Shown: one piece after another, positions 44,614 through 52,826 of the stretch
How the letters are laid out: the number at the start of each line of letters is the position of its first letter
How positions within the stretch are numbered: position 1 is the first letter of the stretch
Translations under genes and position numbers: made by a program
The notes under the pieces: generated by a model
What the model was told of the DNA's origin: nothing
Database searches by the model: none
What the model saw: the letters and a program-made list of their open reading frames with translations, nothing else
Source of the DNA: JANPIX01 sp031425195
GTDB lineage: Bacteria > Pseudomonadota > Alphaproteobacteria > Rhodobacterales > Rhodobacteraceae
Direction: 5' to 3'
Assembly (NCBI GenBank): GCA_031425195.1
Contig: JANPIX010000011.1
Coordinates: 1-64,000, forward strand
Length of the DNA stretch: 64,000 nt

Positions 44614-44657
44614 GGTGTTTCACCCTTGCACGGAAAAATCTGCCCCTGTCTATTGCG

Positions 44658-45845
44658 TCACAAGGATGCGGGCAAGGCCGACAAACGGGCGAACATCTCG
44701 GCAATGCCGGTGCTGTCGATATTGGCAAAGGCGATGCGAAGCTGGCGCGCGCCTTCTGCATGGATGGCGGGCTGGAACATGGTGCCGGGCAACATCAGAA
44801 TGGCCGCGTGATCGACAAGCGCCTTGGCCAGTTCATCCGATGGCAGGGCATAGGGATGTTCCACATAGGCAAAATAGGCACCACAGCCCAGCAGCCGCCA
44901 GTCGGGCAGGGCGGCGAACCCCGCCGTCATCGCCGCCTTGCGGGCCAGGATCTCGGCCCGCTCGCCCGCCACCCATTGCGACAGGTTGCGCATGCCCCAA
45001 AGGGCCGCAATCTGGCCCAGCTGGCCCGGACAGATGGCCACAGTGTCCAGAAACTTTTCCACTTCGGCAAGGCGCCCGGTGCTCGCGATGACAGACCCGA
45101 CACGGTGCCCGGTCAGGCGGTAGGCCTTGGAAAAGGAATAAAGCTGGATCAGCGTGTCGTCCCAGTCGGGGTCGGTGAACAGATCATGTGCCGCCCCGCT
45201 GCGGCTGTCGAAATCGCGGTAGGTTTCATCGACGATCAGCGCGATGCCCTGCGCGCGCGCAAGATCGCGAAACCGCGAAAGCGTTGCCGCGGGATATTCC
45301 ACCCCGCCCGGATTGTTGGGCGAGACAAGGACGATGGCCCGCGTCCGCGGCGTGATCAGTCGCGCGGCAAGGTCTGCATCCGGCACCAGGCCCGCACCAG
45401 TGGCAAGCGGCACCGTGACAACGCCGGACATGTCGAGCCACATCTTGTGATTGAAGTACCATGGCGTGGGCAGGATCACCTCGTCCCCCGCACCGGCGAG
45501 CGTGGAAAGCACAGCCGTGAACGCCTGATTGCAACCTTGGGTGATCGCCACCTGATCCGCGTTGATCACCCCACCATAAGCGGCACCGAACTGTGAAGCG
45601 ATTTCCGCGCGCAGGGCAGGCAGCCCGAGGACGGGGCCATAAAGATGCGCCGCGGGGTCATTCAGCGCCGCCTCTGCAATCGCCTGGCGAAGCGCCAAAG
45701 GCGGGCTTTCAACGGGTGCCGCCTGGCTTACGTTGATCAGGGGACGGTCCGGGGAAAATGCACGTCCGGCGATCCATCGCCGTGCCTCCATCACCGGGGG
45801 GGCTTCGGTCGCGGCCATGGCGGGGTTGAGCGGGTGGATCATCAT
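44658..45845 (-). CDS. Class I/II pyridoxal-phosphate aminotransferase
   Basis: A 395-residue fold-type I enzyme. The PLP lysine is in LYSFSKAYRLTGHRVG; other cofactor contacts are in VSPNNPGG and VDETYRDF, with a terminal substrate-carboxylate Arg in QLRIAFANID. It belongs to the broad aspartate/aromatic aminotransferase superfamily; the amino donor cannot be told. Starts at ATG 45845 or 45842. A repeat-rich noncoding region lies upstream. Confidence 0.88.
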   Translation of the reverse strand: MMIHPLNPAMAATEAPPVMEARRWIAGRAFSPDRPLINVSQAAPVESPPLALRQAIAEAALNDPAAHLYGPVLGLPALRAEIASQFGAAYGGVINADQVAITQGCNQAFTAVLSTLAGAGDEVILPTPWYFNHKMWLDMSGVVTVPLATGAGLVPDADLAARLITPRTRAIVLVSPNNPGGVEYPAATLSRFRDLARAQGIALIVDETYRDFDSRSGAAHDLFTDPDWDDTLIQLYSFSKAYRLTGHRVGSVIASTGRLAEVEKFLDTVAICPGQLGQIAALWGMRNLSQWVAGERAEILARKAAMTAGFAALPDWRLLGCGAYFAYVEHPYALPSDELAKALVDHAAILMLPGTMFQPAIHAEGARQLRIAFANIDSTGIAEMFARLSALPASL

Positions 45846-45875
45846 GCTGTGCCTTTGGGATGGACGCGGCCAAAG

Positions 45876-45928
45876 CAGGGGCTTCGCGCCCCCGCACCCC
45901 CGCGGGATATTTGTGTCTGAAAAGAGTG
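45876..45928 (+). repeat. Repeat element copy 1
   Basis: Begins with a small hairpin (GGGGC-ttcgc-GCCCC), then CCGCACCCCCGCGGGATATT and ends TCTGAAAAGAGTG. The same core occurs in inverted orientation at 46064-46124. Similar GGGATATTT elements recur in Rhodobacteraceae intergenic regions in my experience. Confidence 0.7.
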
Positions 45929-46063
45929 GTGGGGAAAAGGGTGACGCGCCCCGACGGGGGATCGCTCCTTCCGCAGGGCGCGCCCTCTTCCCAGAACGGT
46001 CATCGGCGTCCCCGCCTGTACCGCCGTTGCAGTTTGGCAGATCGGGGTTAACAACATCTTACA

Positions 46064-46124
46064 CACTCTTTTCAGATGAAAATATCCCACGGGGGGTGCG
46101 GGGGGTGTGAAACCCCCCGCGTGC
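46064..46124 (-). repeat. Repeat element copy 2, inverted; probable gpt terminator
   Basis: Reverse complement of copy 1 in its core. It carries a GGGGGGT-gtgaa-ACCCCCC hairpin read on the minus strand 25 bases after the gpt stop and is followed by GATATTTTC, so it could also serve as the gpt terminator. Confidence 0.7.
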
Positions 46125-46148
46125 TACGTCTCTGGGCGCGAGTCGGGT

Positions 46149-46652
46149 TCAGTCGGCGCCGCGGTAGGGTTGAACATATTGCAGTGCCATGTCCCAGGGA
46201 AAGAAGATCCAGGTGTCCTGACTGACTTCGGTGATATAGCTGTCGACCATCGGTTTGCCCGAGGGTTTGGCATAGACAGTGGCGAAATGCGCCTTGGGAT
46301 AAAGATTGCGCACGACTTCCAGTGTTTTGCCGGTATCGACCAGATCATCGACAATCAGGATGCCTGTGCCATCCCCCATCAGTTCCGCTTGCGGGGCCTT
46401 GATTACGGTGGGTTCCATCTGCGCCTGATGGTTGTAGCTTTTGATGCTGATCGTATCGACCACCCGGATGTCGAGTTCGCGGCTGACGATCATCGCTGGA
46501 ACCAGACCGCCGCGTGTTATTCCCACGACCGCACGCCACGCGCCGCCGTCAGGTCCTTTGCCATCCAGACGCCACGCCAGCGCCCGCGCATCGCGGTGGA
46601 TCTGGTCCCAGCTTACGTGAAAGCCTTTTTCATGCGGCAGGCGGTCGTTCAT
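46149..46652 (-). CDS. gpt: Xanthine-guanine phosphoribosyltransferase
   Basis: Purine salvage enzyme converting xanthine/guanine and PRPP to nucleotides. The 167-residue protein has the PRPP-binding loop ILIVDDLVDTGKTLEVVRN, WRAVVGITRGGLVPAMIV and a tail WIFFPWD, as in Gpt. It lies 12 bases downstream of the LysE-type exporter stop region and on the same strand. Confidence 0.94.
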   Translation of the reverse strand: MNDRLPHEKGFHVSWDQIHRDARALAWRLDGKGPDGGAWRAVVGITRGGLVPAMIVSRELDIRVVDTISIKSYNHQAQMEPTVIKAPQAELMGDGTGILIVDDLVDTGKTLEVVRNLYPKAHFATVYAKPSGKPMVDSYITEVSQDTWIFFPWDMALQYVQPYRGAD

Positions 46653-46663
46653 CGCGGGTCCTT

Positions 46664-47275
46664 TCAGGTGGCAGCAATCTTGACGCCCAGCAGGGCCAGA
46701 AGCCCCCCGAACGTCCTGTCAATGGTGGATTTCAGGCTGATGTACCCTGACCGGGTACGTTCAAGCGAAAAGACGCGGGCGACCAGCGTGTTCCATGTTG
46801 TCTCGACCAGAAACAGATAGATCATCAGCGCGGCCAGAACCCAGACCGGTGTCCCCGGCGGCACGGTCCCGATAAAGATCGCGCTGAGCAGGACCGCCGG
46901 TTTCGGGTTGGACAGTTGGGTCAACAGGCCAAGGCGAAATGCTGATCCCGCCGTGCGCGGCGGTGTATCGCCACGGTCGGGCAAGGGCAGATTTGCCCCG
47001 CGCCACATCCCGATGGCCATCCAGACCAGATAAAGCCCACCCAGAATCTTGAAGGCCCAAAGGAGCGCAGGGGCAATCTGAAACAGCACGGCCAGCCCTG
47101 ACAGCGACAGCACCGCCCAGAACACCGCCCCCAGACCGATGCCCATGGCAAGGAAAAATCCGGTTCGCAACCCTTCGGTCACGCCCGTTCGGGCCGACAT
47201 CAGCACAGCCGGGCCGGGGCTGACCGCCCCCATGGTCAACAGCGCCGCGACAGCAAGAAAGGCCGCCGGCGTCAC
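46664..47275 (-). CDS. LysE/RhtB-family amino-acid exporter
   Basis: Inner-membrane protein of 203 residues with about six helices. Family signatures are MGAVSPGPAVLMSARTGVTEGLRTG near the N-terminus (split here at the GPAV motif), GGLYLVWMAIGMWRG and the NPKPAVL motif in the middle. GTG at 47275 overlaps the fabI stop (GTGA) and uses the end of fabI (AAGGAG) as ribosome site, so translation is coupled. Longer frames upstream lie inside fabI. The exported substrate is unknown; homologues export basic or neutral amino acids. Confidence 0.9.
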   Translation of the reverse strand: MTPAAFLAVAALLTMGAVSPGPAVLMSARTGVTEGLRTGFFLAMGIGLGAVFWAVLSLSGLAVLFQIAPALLWAFKILGGLYLVWMAIGMWRGANLPLPDRGDTPPRTAGSAFRLGLLTQLSNPKPAVLLSAIFIGTVPPGTPVWVLAALMIYLFLVETTWNTLVARVFSLERTRSGYISLKSTIDRTFGGLLALLGVKIAAT

Positions 47276-48093
47276 TCCTTGCGACCAGTGGCGGCGTCGA
47301 TGTCCGGCGCGTCTACAGCCTTCATTCCAACGACATGATAGCCCGCATCGACATGCAGGTTTTCGCCCGTCGTCCCCGAGCCGAGATCGGACAGAAGGTA
47401 GAGTGCTGCCTTGCCCACTTCTTCCTGCGTCACATTCCGGCGCAGGGGCGAGTTCAGCTCGTTCCACTTCATGATATAGCGGAAATCGCCAATGCCGGAT
47501 GCGGCCAGCGTCTTGATCGGCCCGGCCGAGATTGCGTTCACGCGGATGCCGTCCTTGCCCAGATCCTCGGCCAGATATTTCACCGATGCTTCCAGCCCCG
47601 CCTTGGCCACACCCATCACGTTGTAATGCGGCATGACCTTTTCCGCCCCGTAATAGGTGAGCGTGAGCAAGCTGCCCCCGTCCGGCATCATCGCGCAGGC
47701 GCGTTGGCAGACGGCGGTGAAGGAATAGACCGAAATGTCCATCGTCATGCGAAAGTTTTCGGGGCTGGTGTCGACATAACGTCCGCGCAATTCGTTCTTG
47801 TCTGAAAACCCGATGGCGTGGACGACGAAATCCAGCTTGCCCCAGATCGCCGCCACATGCGCGAACAGCGCATCGAGCGAGGCAGGGTCGGACACATCAC
47901 AATCCACCATTTCCGTCATGCCGATGGTGGCGATGAGGGGTTCCACCCGTTTGCGGAAGGCGTCACCCTGATAGGAAAAAGCCAGTTCCGCACCATGTTC
48001 CGCGCAAACCTTGGCGATGCCCCATGCGATGGATTTGTCGTTTGCGAGGCCCATGATCAACCCCCGCTTGCCCGCCATAAGTCCACTTGTCAT
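47272..48093 (-). CDS. fabI: Enoyl-[acyl-carrier-protein] reductase (NADH)
   Basis: Last reduction step of fatty-acid elongation. The 273-residue protein (or 268 from the ATG at 48078) has the FabI cofactor loop GLANDKSIAWGIAK, FSYQGDAFRKRV, and the catalytic Tyr-x6-Lys in YNVMGVAKAGLE. NAISAGPIKTLAASGI and GENLHVDAGYHVVGM close the family pattern. It overlaps the downstream LysE gene by four bases and is divergent from pdxH. Confidence 0.95.
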   Translation of the reverse strand: MTSGLMAGKRGLIMGLANDKSIAWGIAKVCAEHGAELAFSYQGDAFRKRVEPLIATIGMTEMVDCDVSDPASLDALFAHVAAIWGKLDFVVHAIGFSDKNELRGRYVDTSPENFRMTMDISVYSFTAVCQRACAMMPDGGSLLTLTYYGAEKVMPHYNVMGVAKAGLEASVKYLAEDLGKDGIRVNAISAGPIKTLAASGIGDFRYIMKWNELNSPLRRNVTQEEVGKAALYLLSDLGSGTTGENLHVDAGYHVVGMKAVDAPDIDAATGRKE

Positions 48094-48285
48094 TGGCCCC
48101 GCCTGTCCTAACTGGTTTGCGCATTGGTCTAGGCGATCCGGCGTTGCGCATCAAGTGGAGCGCGGAGCTTGGCAAAAGTGTTAACGGCCCTTGATGCCGT
48201 GTTGGAAGTTGCCTACGAAATCGCAAGGCGTGCACAGGCGCTTGAAGGAAAAAGCCCGGTTCGGGGCAGATTTTATGGATGGTTG

Positions 48286-48888
48286 ATGGATCGTAGTGGC
48301 ATTTTCGCCGGGGATAACCCGTTTCGTCTGGCAAGTGACTGGCTGGCCGAGGCAGAGCGGACAGAGCCGAACGATCCCAACGCGATTGCCTTGGCCACAG
48401 TCGATGCCAGCGGGATGCCCAACGCGCGCATGGTTCTTCTGAAAGATATCGAAGCCGAGAGTTTTGTTTTCTATACGAATTATGGCAGCAGCAAGGGGCA
48501 GGAGATCGCCGCGGCGGGTAAGGTTGCCTTTGTGTTGCACTGGAAAAGCCTGCGCCGCCAGATCCGCGTCCGCGGTTTGACGGAACTCGAGGACGGGTCA
48601 TTGGCCGACGCCTATTATGCGTCCCGTTCGCTCAAAAGCCGCCTTGGTGCCTGGGCGTCGCAGCAGTCGGCCCCACTGTCGTCACGCGCGGCGCTGGTGG
48701 CGGAAGTCGCGAAAGTTACACTGAAACATGGCGTAAACCCCGCCCGACCACCTTTTTGGGGGGGGATACGGATCTTTCCGCTGGAACTGGAGTTCTGGGC
48801 AGATGGAGAGTTCCGTTTGCATGATCGTTTCCAGTGGCGACGCAATACCTTGCAAGACCCCTGGACTGTTTCTCGGTTGAATCCTTAA
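48286..48888 (+). CDS. pdxH: Pyridoxamine 5'-phosphate oxidase
   Basis: FMN-dependent last step of pyridoxal phosphate supply. MDRSGIFAGDNPFRLASDWL at 48286 is the expected start, giving 200 residues; upstream residues in frame do not match the family. FMN and substrate motifs are NAIALATVDASGMPNARMVL, FYTNYGSSKGQEI, FHWKSLRRQIRVRG-like LHWKSLRRQIRVRG, YYASRSLKSRLGAWASQQS, and the C-terminal RRNTLQDPWTVSRLNP. Confidence 0.94.
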   Translation: MDRSGIFAGDNPFRLASDWLAEAERTEPNDPNAIALATVDASGMPNARMVLLKDIEAESFVFYTNYGSSKGQEIAAAGKVAFVLHWKSLRRQIRVRGLTELEDGSLADAYYASRSLKSRLGAWASQQSAPLSSRAALVAEVAKVTLKHGVNPARPPFWGGIRIFPLELEFWADGEFRLHDRFQWRRNTLQDPWTVSRLNP

Positions 48889-48900
48889 GCGGTGTTTACC
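48885..48900 (+). promoter_or_regulatory. Possible CtrA-type site upstream of the cold-shock gene
   Basis: TTAA-N7-TTACC begins at the pdxH stop and lies about 100 bases before the cold-shock gene. It differs by one base from TTAA-N7-TTAAC. Pattern match only. Confidence 0.2.
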
Positions 48901-49001
48901 TTACGGAATGCCAGATAATTTGTGCCACGGCCTTGCGCCGCCTTTTGCTTTTTGTTGAATGAGTGGTCAATCAGAGCTTAATGCAAGGAACGGCTCTCAA
49001 A

Positions 49002-49529
49002 ATGTCTGAAGAAGAACATGCCGTCACGATGGTGCAAGGCAAGGTAAAGTGGTTCGATACCGTTAAGGGCTTTGGTTTCATCGTTGCCGATGAAGGCGGG
49101 TCGGACATTCTGCTGCATGCGAACGTGTTGCGAAATTTCGGTCAGAGTTCAGTCGCGGATGGGGCGGTGATTTCTGTGACTGTGCAGATGACGGCCCGCG
49201 GTGTGCAGGCCGTGGAAGTTATCAGTATCGAAACACCCCCAGGCGCCGTGTTTCCGTTGGGCGAAGATGGCGTCACCGCCACCGTCGACGAAATCATGCA
49301 GCGCCCCTTGGAACCGGCACGTGTCAAATGGTTCGACAAGGGCAAGGGGTTCGGGTTTGCCAACGTGTTCGGCCGTTCTGAAGACGTGTTCATACATATT
49401 GAAGTGTTGCGCCTGTCCGGCTTTGCCGATCTTGGCGCGGGGGAAGCGGTTTGCCTGCGGATCATCGACGGAAAGCGCGGCCGCATGGCGGTTCAGGTGG
49501 TATCATGGGAAACTGCCGCACGGGCCTGA
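49002..49529 (+). CDS. Double cold-shock-domain protein
   Basis: A 175-residue nucleic-acid-binding protein with two cold-shock domains: one from about residue 12 (GKVKWFDTVKGFGFIVADEG) and one from about residue 107 (ARVKWFDKGKGFGFANVFGR). The RNP1-like KGFGF motif is intact in both, while the second RNP motif (DILLH, DVFIH) is also present. This two-domain form is typical of alphaproteobacteria. Start at ATG 49002 with AAGGAA upstream. It overlaps the DUF192 gene by 25 bases. Confidence 0.92.
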   Translation: MSEEEHAVTMVQGKVKWFDTVKGFGFIVADEGGSDILLHANVLRNFGQSSVADGAVISVTVQMTARGVQAVEVISIETPPGAVFPLGEDGVTATVDEIMQRPLEPARVKWFDKGKGFGFANVFGRSEDVFIHIEVLRLSGFADLGAGEAVCLRIIDGKRGRMAVQVVSWETAARA

Positions 49530-49981
49530 TGGTGGCGGTACTGGTGGGCTGGGCGGGCACCGCTTTTGCGGCGTGCCAGCCTGAAACCGTCCAGATCCGG
49601 GGCAGCGACGGGACCGTGATGCAGTTTCGCGTAGAGGTCGCAGATGACGGGGCCGAACGGTCACAGGGTCTGATGTTCCGTGAACGGATGGCGTCGTCGG
49701 CGGGCATGCTCTTTGTCTATGACAAGCCACAGCGCGCGCAGTTCTGGATGGAAAACACCCTGATCCCGCTTGACATGATCTTTGCCGACGCGGCGGGTCG
49801 CGTGACCACGGTACATGCCAACGCCATACCGCGTGACCGCACGCCTATCGACGGTGGTTCAGGTGTCCAGTTCGTTCTGGAAATCAACGGCGGTCTTGCG
49901 TCCCGGTTGGGCATAGTGAAGGGGTCGGAGTTGCGTCACCCGGCCATTGATCAGACAAATGCGGCCTGGCCCTGTGATTGA
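49505..49981 (+). CDS. Exported DUF192 protein
   Basis: A 158-residue protein with a signal peptide (MGNCRTGLMVAVLVGWAGTAFA) and a compact DUF192 domain: RSQGLMFRERMASSAGMLFV, FWMENTLIPLDMIFAD and VLEINGG. Cys and Asp residues flank the domain. The molecular role of the family is not established. The start at 49505 lies within the end of the cold-shock gene, in another frame; co-translation is likely. Confidence 0.88.
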   Translation: MGNCRTGLMVAVLVGWAGTAFAACQPETVQIRGSDGTVMQFRVEVADDGAERSQGLMFRERMASSAGMLFVYDKPQRAQFWMENTLIPLDMIFADAAGRVTTVHANAIPRDRTPIDGGSGVQFVLEINGGLASRLGIVKGSELRHPAIDQTNAAWPCD

Positions 49982-50022
49982 CACTTTCCAAGCGCGCGTT
50001 TCGCCGTTAGGAAGCCCCCAGT

Positions 50023-50099
<77 letters not shown>

Positions 50100-50160
50100 T
50101 TTTCAAATCACCTCGGTTCGGCATAGGGTGCAGCAATGCCTCCAACCGAAAGGGTTGACC

Positions 50161-51354
50161 TTGCAGCAGTCCGCATCCGATTTCCTTACCCACATCCGCC
50201 AGACGCTTGACCAGATCGAGGGTGAGGGGCTGATGAAACAGGAACGCCCGATCAGTAGCGCGCAGGGTGCGCATATCGAGGTGGCCGGCCGCAGCATGTT
50301 GAACCTGTGCGCAAACAATTACCTTGGCCTTGCAAACCATCCGCGGCTCGTGGCGGCGGCCAAGGGGGCGATGGACGAGGATGGGTTTGGCATGGCTTCG
50401 GTGCGGTTCATCTGCGGCACCAATACCGGACACAGGGCATTGGAACAAAAGATTGCGACCTATCTTGGGATGCAGGATTCCATCCTGTTCGCGGCCTGTT
50501 TCGATGCCAATGGCGGGCTGTTCGAACCGCTGCTGGGGCCCGAAGATGCGGTGATTTCCGACAGTCTGAACCACGCGTCGATCATTGACGGCATCCGGTT
50601 GTGCAAGGCGAAACGTTATCGCTATGGCAACAACGACATGGCGGATCTGGAGGTGCAGTTGAAACAGGCGCGCGACGATGGCGCGCGGTTCATCCTGATT
50701 GCCACAGACGGCGTGTTTTCGATGGATGGCACGCTGGCGGATCTGCGTGGTATCCGCGCTTTGGCCGACCGGTTTGGCGCGATGATCATGGTGGATGACT
50801 GCCACGCCACTGGGTTCATGGGGCCGCAGGGCCGGGGCTCACCCAGCCACGCCGGAGTCAAGGTCGATATCCTGACCGGCACGCTGGGCAAGGCGCTTGG
50901 CGGTGCGCTGGGGGGCTATGTCGCGGCGTCGCAGCCGGTTATCGATCTGCTGCGTCAAAGGGCGCGGCCCTATCTGTTTTCGAACGCCCTGCCGCCCGCC
51001 ATTGTGGGCGCGGGCCTTGCCGCGGTGGAAATGGTAGAGGCCGCTGATGATTTGCGTCAGCAGTTGTTCGAAAATGCTGCCCATTGGCGCGCAGGGCTGA
51101 CGGACGCCGGGTTTCGACTGCTGCCGGGCGAACATCCGATCATTCCCGTCATGCTGGGCGATGCCGTTCTGGCGCAACGCATGGCGCAGGCGTTGTTTGC
51201 GCGTGACGTCTATGTTGCGGGCTTTTTCTTTCCGGTCGTGCCCAAAGGGCAGGCGCGCATCCGCACGCAGATGAACGCGGAGCTGACCCGTGCCGATCTG
51301 GATCGGGGATTGGCGGCCTTTGCCGAGGCAGGTCGCGAAGTGGGGGCGATATGA
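50161..51354 (+). CDS. kbl: 2-amino-3-ketobutyrate coenzyme A ligase (glycine C-acetyltransferase)
   Basis: PLP enzyme that cleaves 2-amino-3-oxobutyrate with CoA into glycine and acetyl-CoA. The best start is TTG 50161 (AAGGG six bases upstream), giving 397 residues and a family-like N-terminus (QQSASDFLTHIRQTLDQIEG); TTG 50155 is an alternative, and starts upstream would overlap tRNA-Pro. NLCANNYLGLANHP, SVRFICGTNTGHRALE and the PLP lysine in TLGKALGG are present. It overlaps tdh by ATGA. Confidence 0.94.
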   Translation: MQQSASDFLTHIRQTLDQIEGEGLMKQERPISSAQGAHIEVAGRSMLNLCANNYLGLANHPRLVAAAKGAMDEDGFGMASVRFICGTNTGHRALEQKIATYLGMQDSILFAACFDANGGLFEPLLGPEDAVISDSLNHASIIDGIRLCKAKRYRYGNNDMADLEVQLKQARDDGARFILIATDGVFSMDGTLADLRGIRALADRFGAMIMVDDCHATGFMGPQGRGSPSHAGVKVDILTGTLGKALGGALGGYVAASQPVIDLLRQRARPYLFSNALPPAIVGAGLAAVEMVEAADDLRQQLFENAAHWRAGLTDAGFRLLPGEHPIIPVMLGDAVLAQRMAQALFARDVYVAGFFFPVVPKGQARIRTQMNAELTRADLDRGLAAFAEAGREVGAI

Positions 51355-52388
51355 GCAATCAGATGAAGGCGCTGGTCAAGGCCCGCGCGGAACCGGGGCT
51401 GTGGATGGAACGGCGCGACGTGCCTGAAATCGGCCCGGATGACGTATTGATCCGCGTGCGCAAGACCGGCATTTGTGGCACCGACATCCATATCTGGAAC
51501 TGGGACGACTGGGCCGCTCGCACGGTGCCCGTGCCCCTTGTCACGGGCCACGAATTCGCCGGTGAAATCGTCGAAATGGGCCGCAATGTGGATGGTCTGC
51601 ATCTGGGTCAGCGATGCTCGGGCGAGGGGCATCTGATCGGCCGCCAGTCGCGCCAGTCGCGCGCCGGCAAGTTCCACCTGGACCCTGCAACGCGCGGCAT
51701 CGGGGTGAATGAACCGGGTGCCTTTGCGGAGTACCTGCGGCTGCCCTCGTTCAACGTCGTGCCCCTGCCCGATGCGATCGACGATGAAATCGGCGCGATC
51801 CTTGATCCCTTGGGAAATGCCGTCCACACCGCCCTGTCGTTTGATCTGGTGGGCGAGGATGTTCTGATCACAGGTGCAGGGCCCATCGGCATCATGGCTG
51901 CCGCCGTGGCACGCCATGTGGGTGCGCGGCATGTGGTGATCACCGACGTCAACCCGACGCGGCTTGCGCTCGCAGCCACGGTCACCGATGTGGTGCCCGT
52001 CAACGTCGCCTCGGAAGATCTGCGCGACGTGATGGCCCGGCTCAAGATGACCGAAGGCTTTGATGTCGGGATGGAAATGTCAGGCAATCAGGCCGCCCTT
52101 GACCAGATGGTCGAGGCGCTGGTGATGGGCGGGCGTATCGCCATGCTGGGCATCCCCCCCGGCAAAAGCCCGGTCGACTGGAGCAGGATCGTGTTCAAGG
52201 CAATCACGATCAAGGGCGTCTATGGCCGCGAGATATTCGAGACGTGGTACAAGATGATTGCGATGCTGGAAAACGGTCTTGATGTCCGCCGGGTCATCAC
52301 CCACCGCTTTACCGTCGACGAATTCCGCAACGGGTTTGAAGTGATGCGGTCGGGGATCAGCGGAAAAGTCGTTCTCGACTGGGGCTGA
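51351..52388 (+). CDS. tdh: L-threonine 3-dehydrogenase lacking structural-zinc cysteines
   Basis: Oxidises threonine to 2-amino-3-oxobutyrate, the substrate of Kbl, so the two coupled genes form the threonine-to-glycine route. The 345-residue chain is a medium-chain dehydrogenase: catalytic zinc ligands in KTGICGTDIHIWNWD and VTGHEFAGE, NAD-binding loop ITGAGPIGIMA. The lobe that usually holds four structural-zinc cysteines reads GEGHLIGRQSRQSRAGKFHL, with none of them. The rest, including GIGVNEPGAFAEYLRLP, is typical. Confidence 0.93.
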   Translation: MSNQMKALVKARAEPGLWMERRDVPEIGPDDVLIRVRKTGICGTDIHIWNWDDWAARTVPVPLVTGHEFAGEIVEMGRNVDGLHLGQRCSGEGHLIGRQSRQSRAGKFHLDPATRGIGVNEPGAFAEYLRLPSFNVVPLPDAIDDEIGAILDPLGNAVHTALSFDLVGEDVLITGAGPIGIMAAAVARHVGARHVVITDVNPTRLALAATVTDVVPVNVASEDLRDVMARLKMTEGFDVGMEMSGNQAALDQMVEALVMGGRIAMLGIPPGKSPVDWSRIVFKAITIKGVYGREIFETWYKMIAMLENGLDVRRVITHRFTVDEFRNGFEVMRSGISGKVVLDWG

Positions 52389-52411
52389 CCGCCCGCAGGT
52401 CAACACATCTG

Positions 52412-52485
52412 TGGAGGCGGGTACCGGAATCGAACCGGTCTACTCGGATTTGCAATCCGGTGCATAGCCTGCCTGCCCACCCGCC
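52412..52485 (-). tRNA. tRNA-Cys (GCA)
   Basis: A 74-nt cloverleaf including encoded CCA. Acceptor arms GGCGGGT/ACCCGCC pair, discriminator U is that of tRNA-Cys, the anticodon loop ATTGCAA carries GCA in a CGGATTGCAAATCCG stem-loop, and the T arm is ACCGG-TTCGATT-CCGGT. Confidence 0.97.
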
Positions 52486-52826
52486 GTGTTCAGAGGTCGG
52501 CATGTCCTAATCGGTTGGCCGTCGCCTTGCAAGATGTCAGATGCGGGCGGTGTGCATAATTGCCGCCGCCGTGCTGCGCTGCGGCTAGTTTACGGCCCGG
52601 CTGCGTATCCGCGTGACCGCTGATAACTAGCCAAAACCAAGAAACAATCTGGTGCAATTGGCTGCGACAACATGACGCAAGGTCAATATATGAATCGATT
52701 GACAAGCAATTGATTAACGCACGTGATGGTTGAGCTAAGTTCGAAAAACTTAATGTTTTCAATATAGATGCGTTTCGCGTGCTGCGGGCCGTAAATACCT
52801 TAACTGTTTCCAACAGGAGCACAATT
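52486..52826. promoter_or_regulatory. Long AT-rich upstream region of the RTX adhesin gene
   Basis: About 340 bases without a gene. It contains a perfect GTCAAT-N10-ATTGAC dyad (52682-52687 and 52698-52703), whose right arm overlaps a -35-like TTGACA, and two GCAATTG direct repeats 52 bases apart (52654 and 52706). A TATAGAT motif lies near 52763. Operator and promoter roles are inferred. The AGGAG ribosome site is at about 52814. Confidence 0.35.

Larger units (their letters stand above)
45846..46148. other. Noncoding region with a pair of inverted repeat elements
   Basis: This ~300-bp gap between two minus-strand genes contains no convincing gene. It is bounded by two inverted copies of a GC-rich repeat (45876-45928 and 46064-46124) with about 135 bp between them. 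The interior shows nothing further recognisable, although the aminotransferase promoter must lie here. Confidence 0.7.

Noticed and set aside
42502..44811. Very long open frame on the plus strand opposite ppiD and trpE
   Set aside because: It is antisense to two clear genes, has Arg/Gly/His-rich composition with no recognisable domain, and is a usual by-product of high-GC codon bias.
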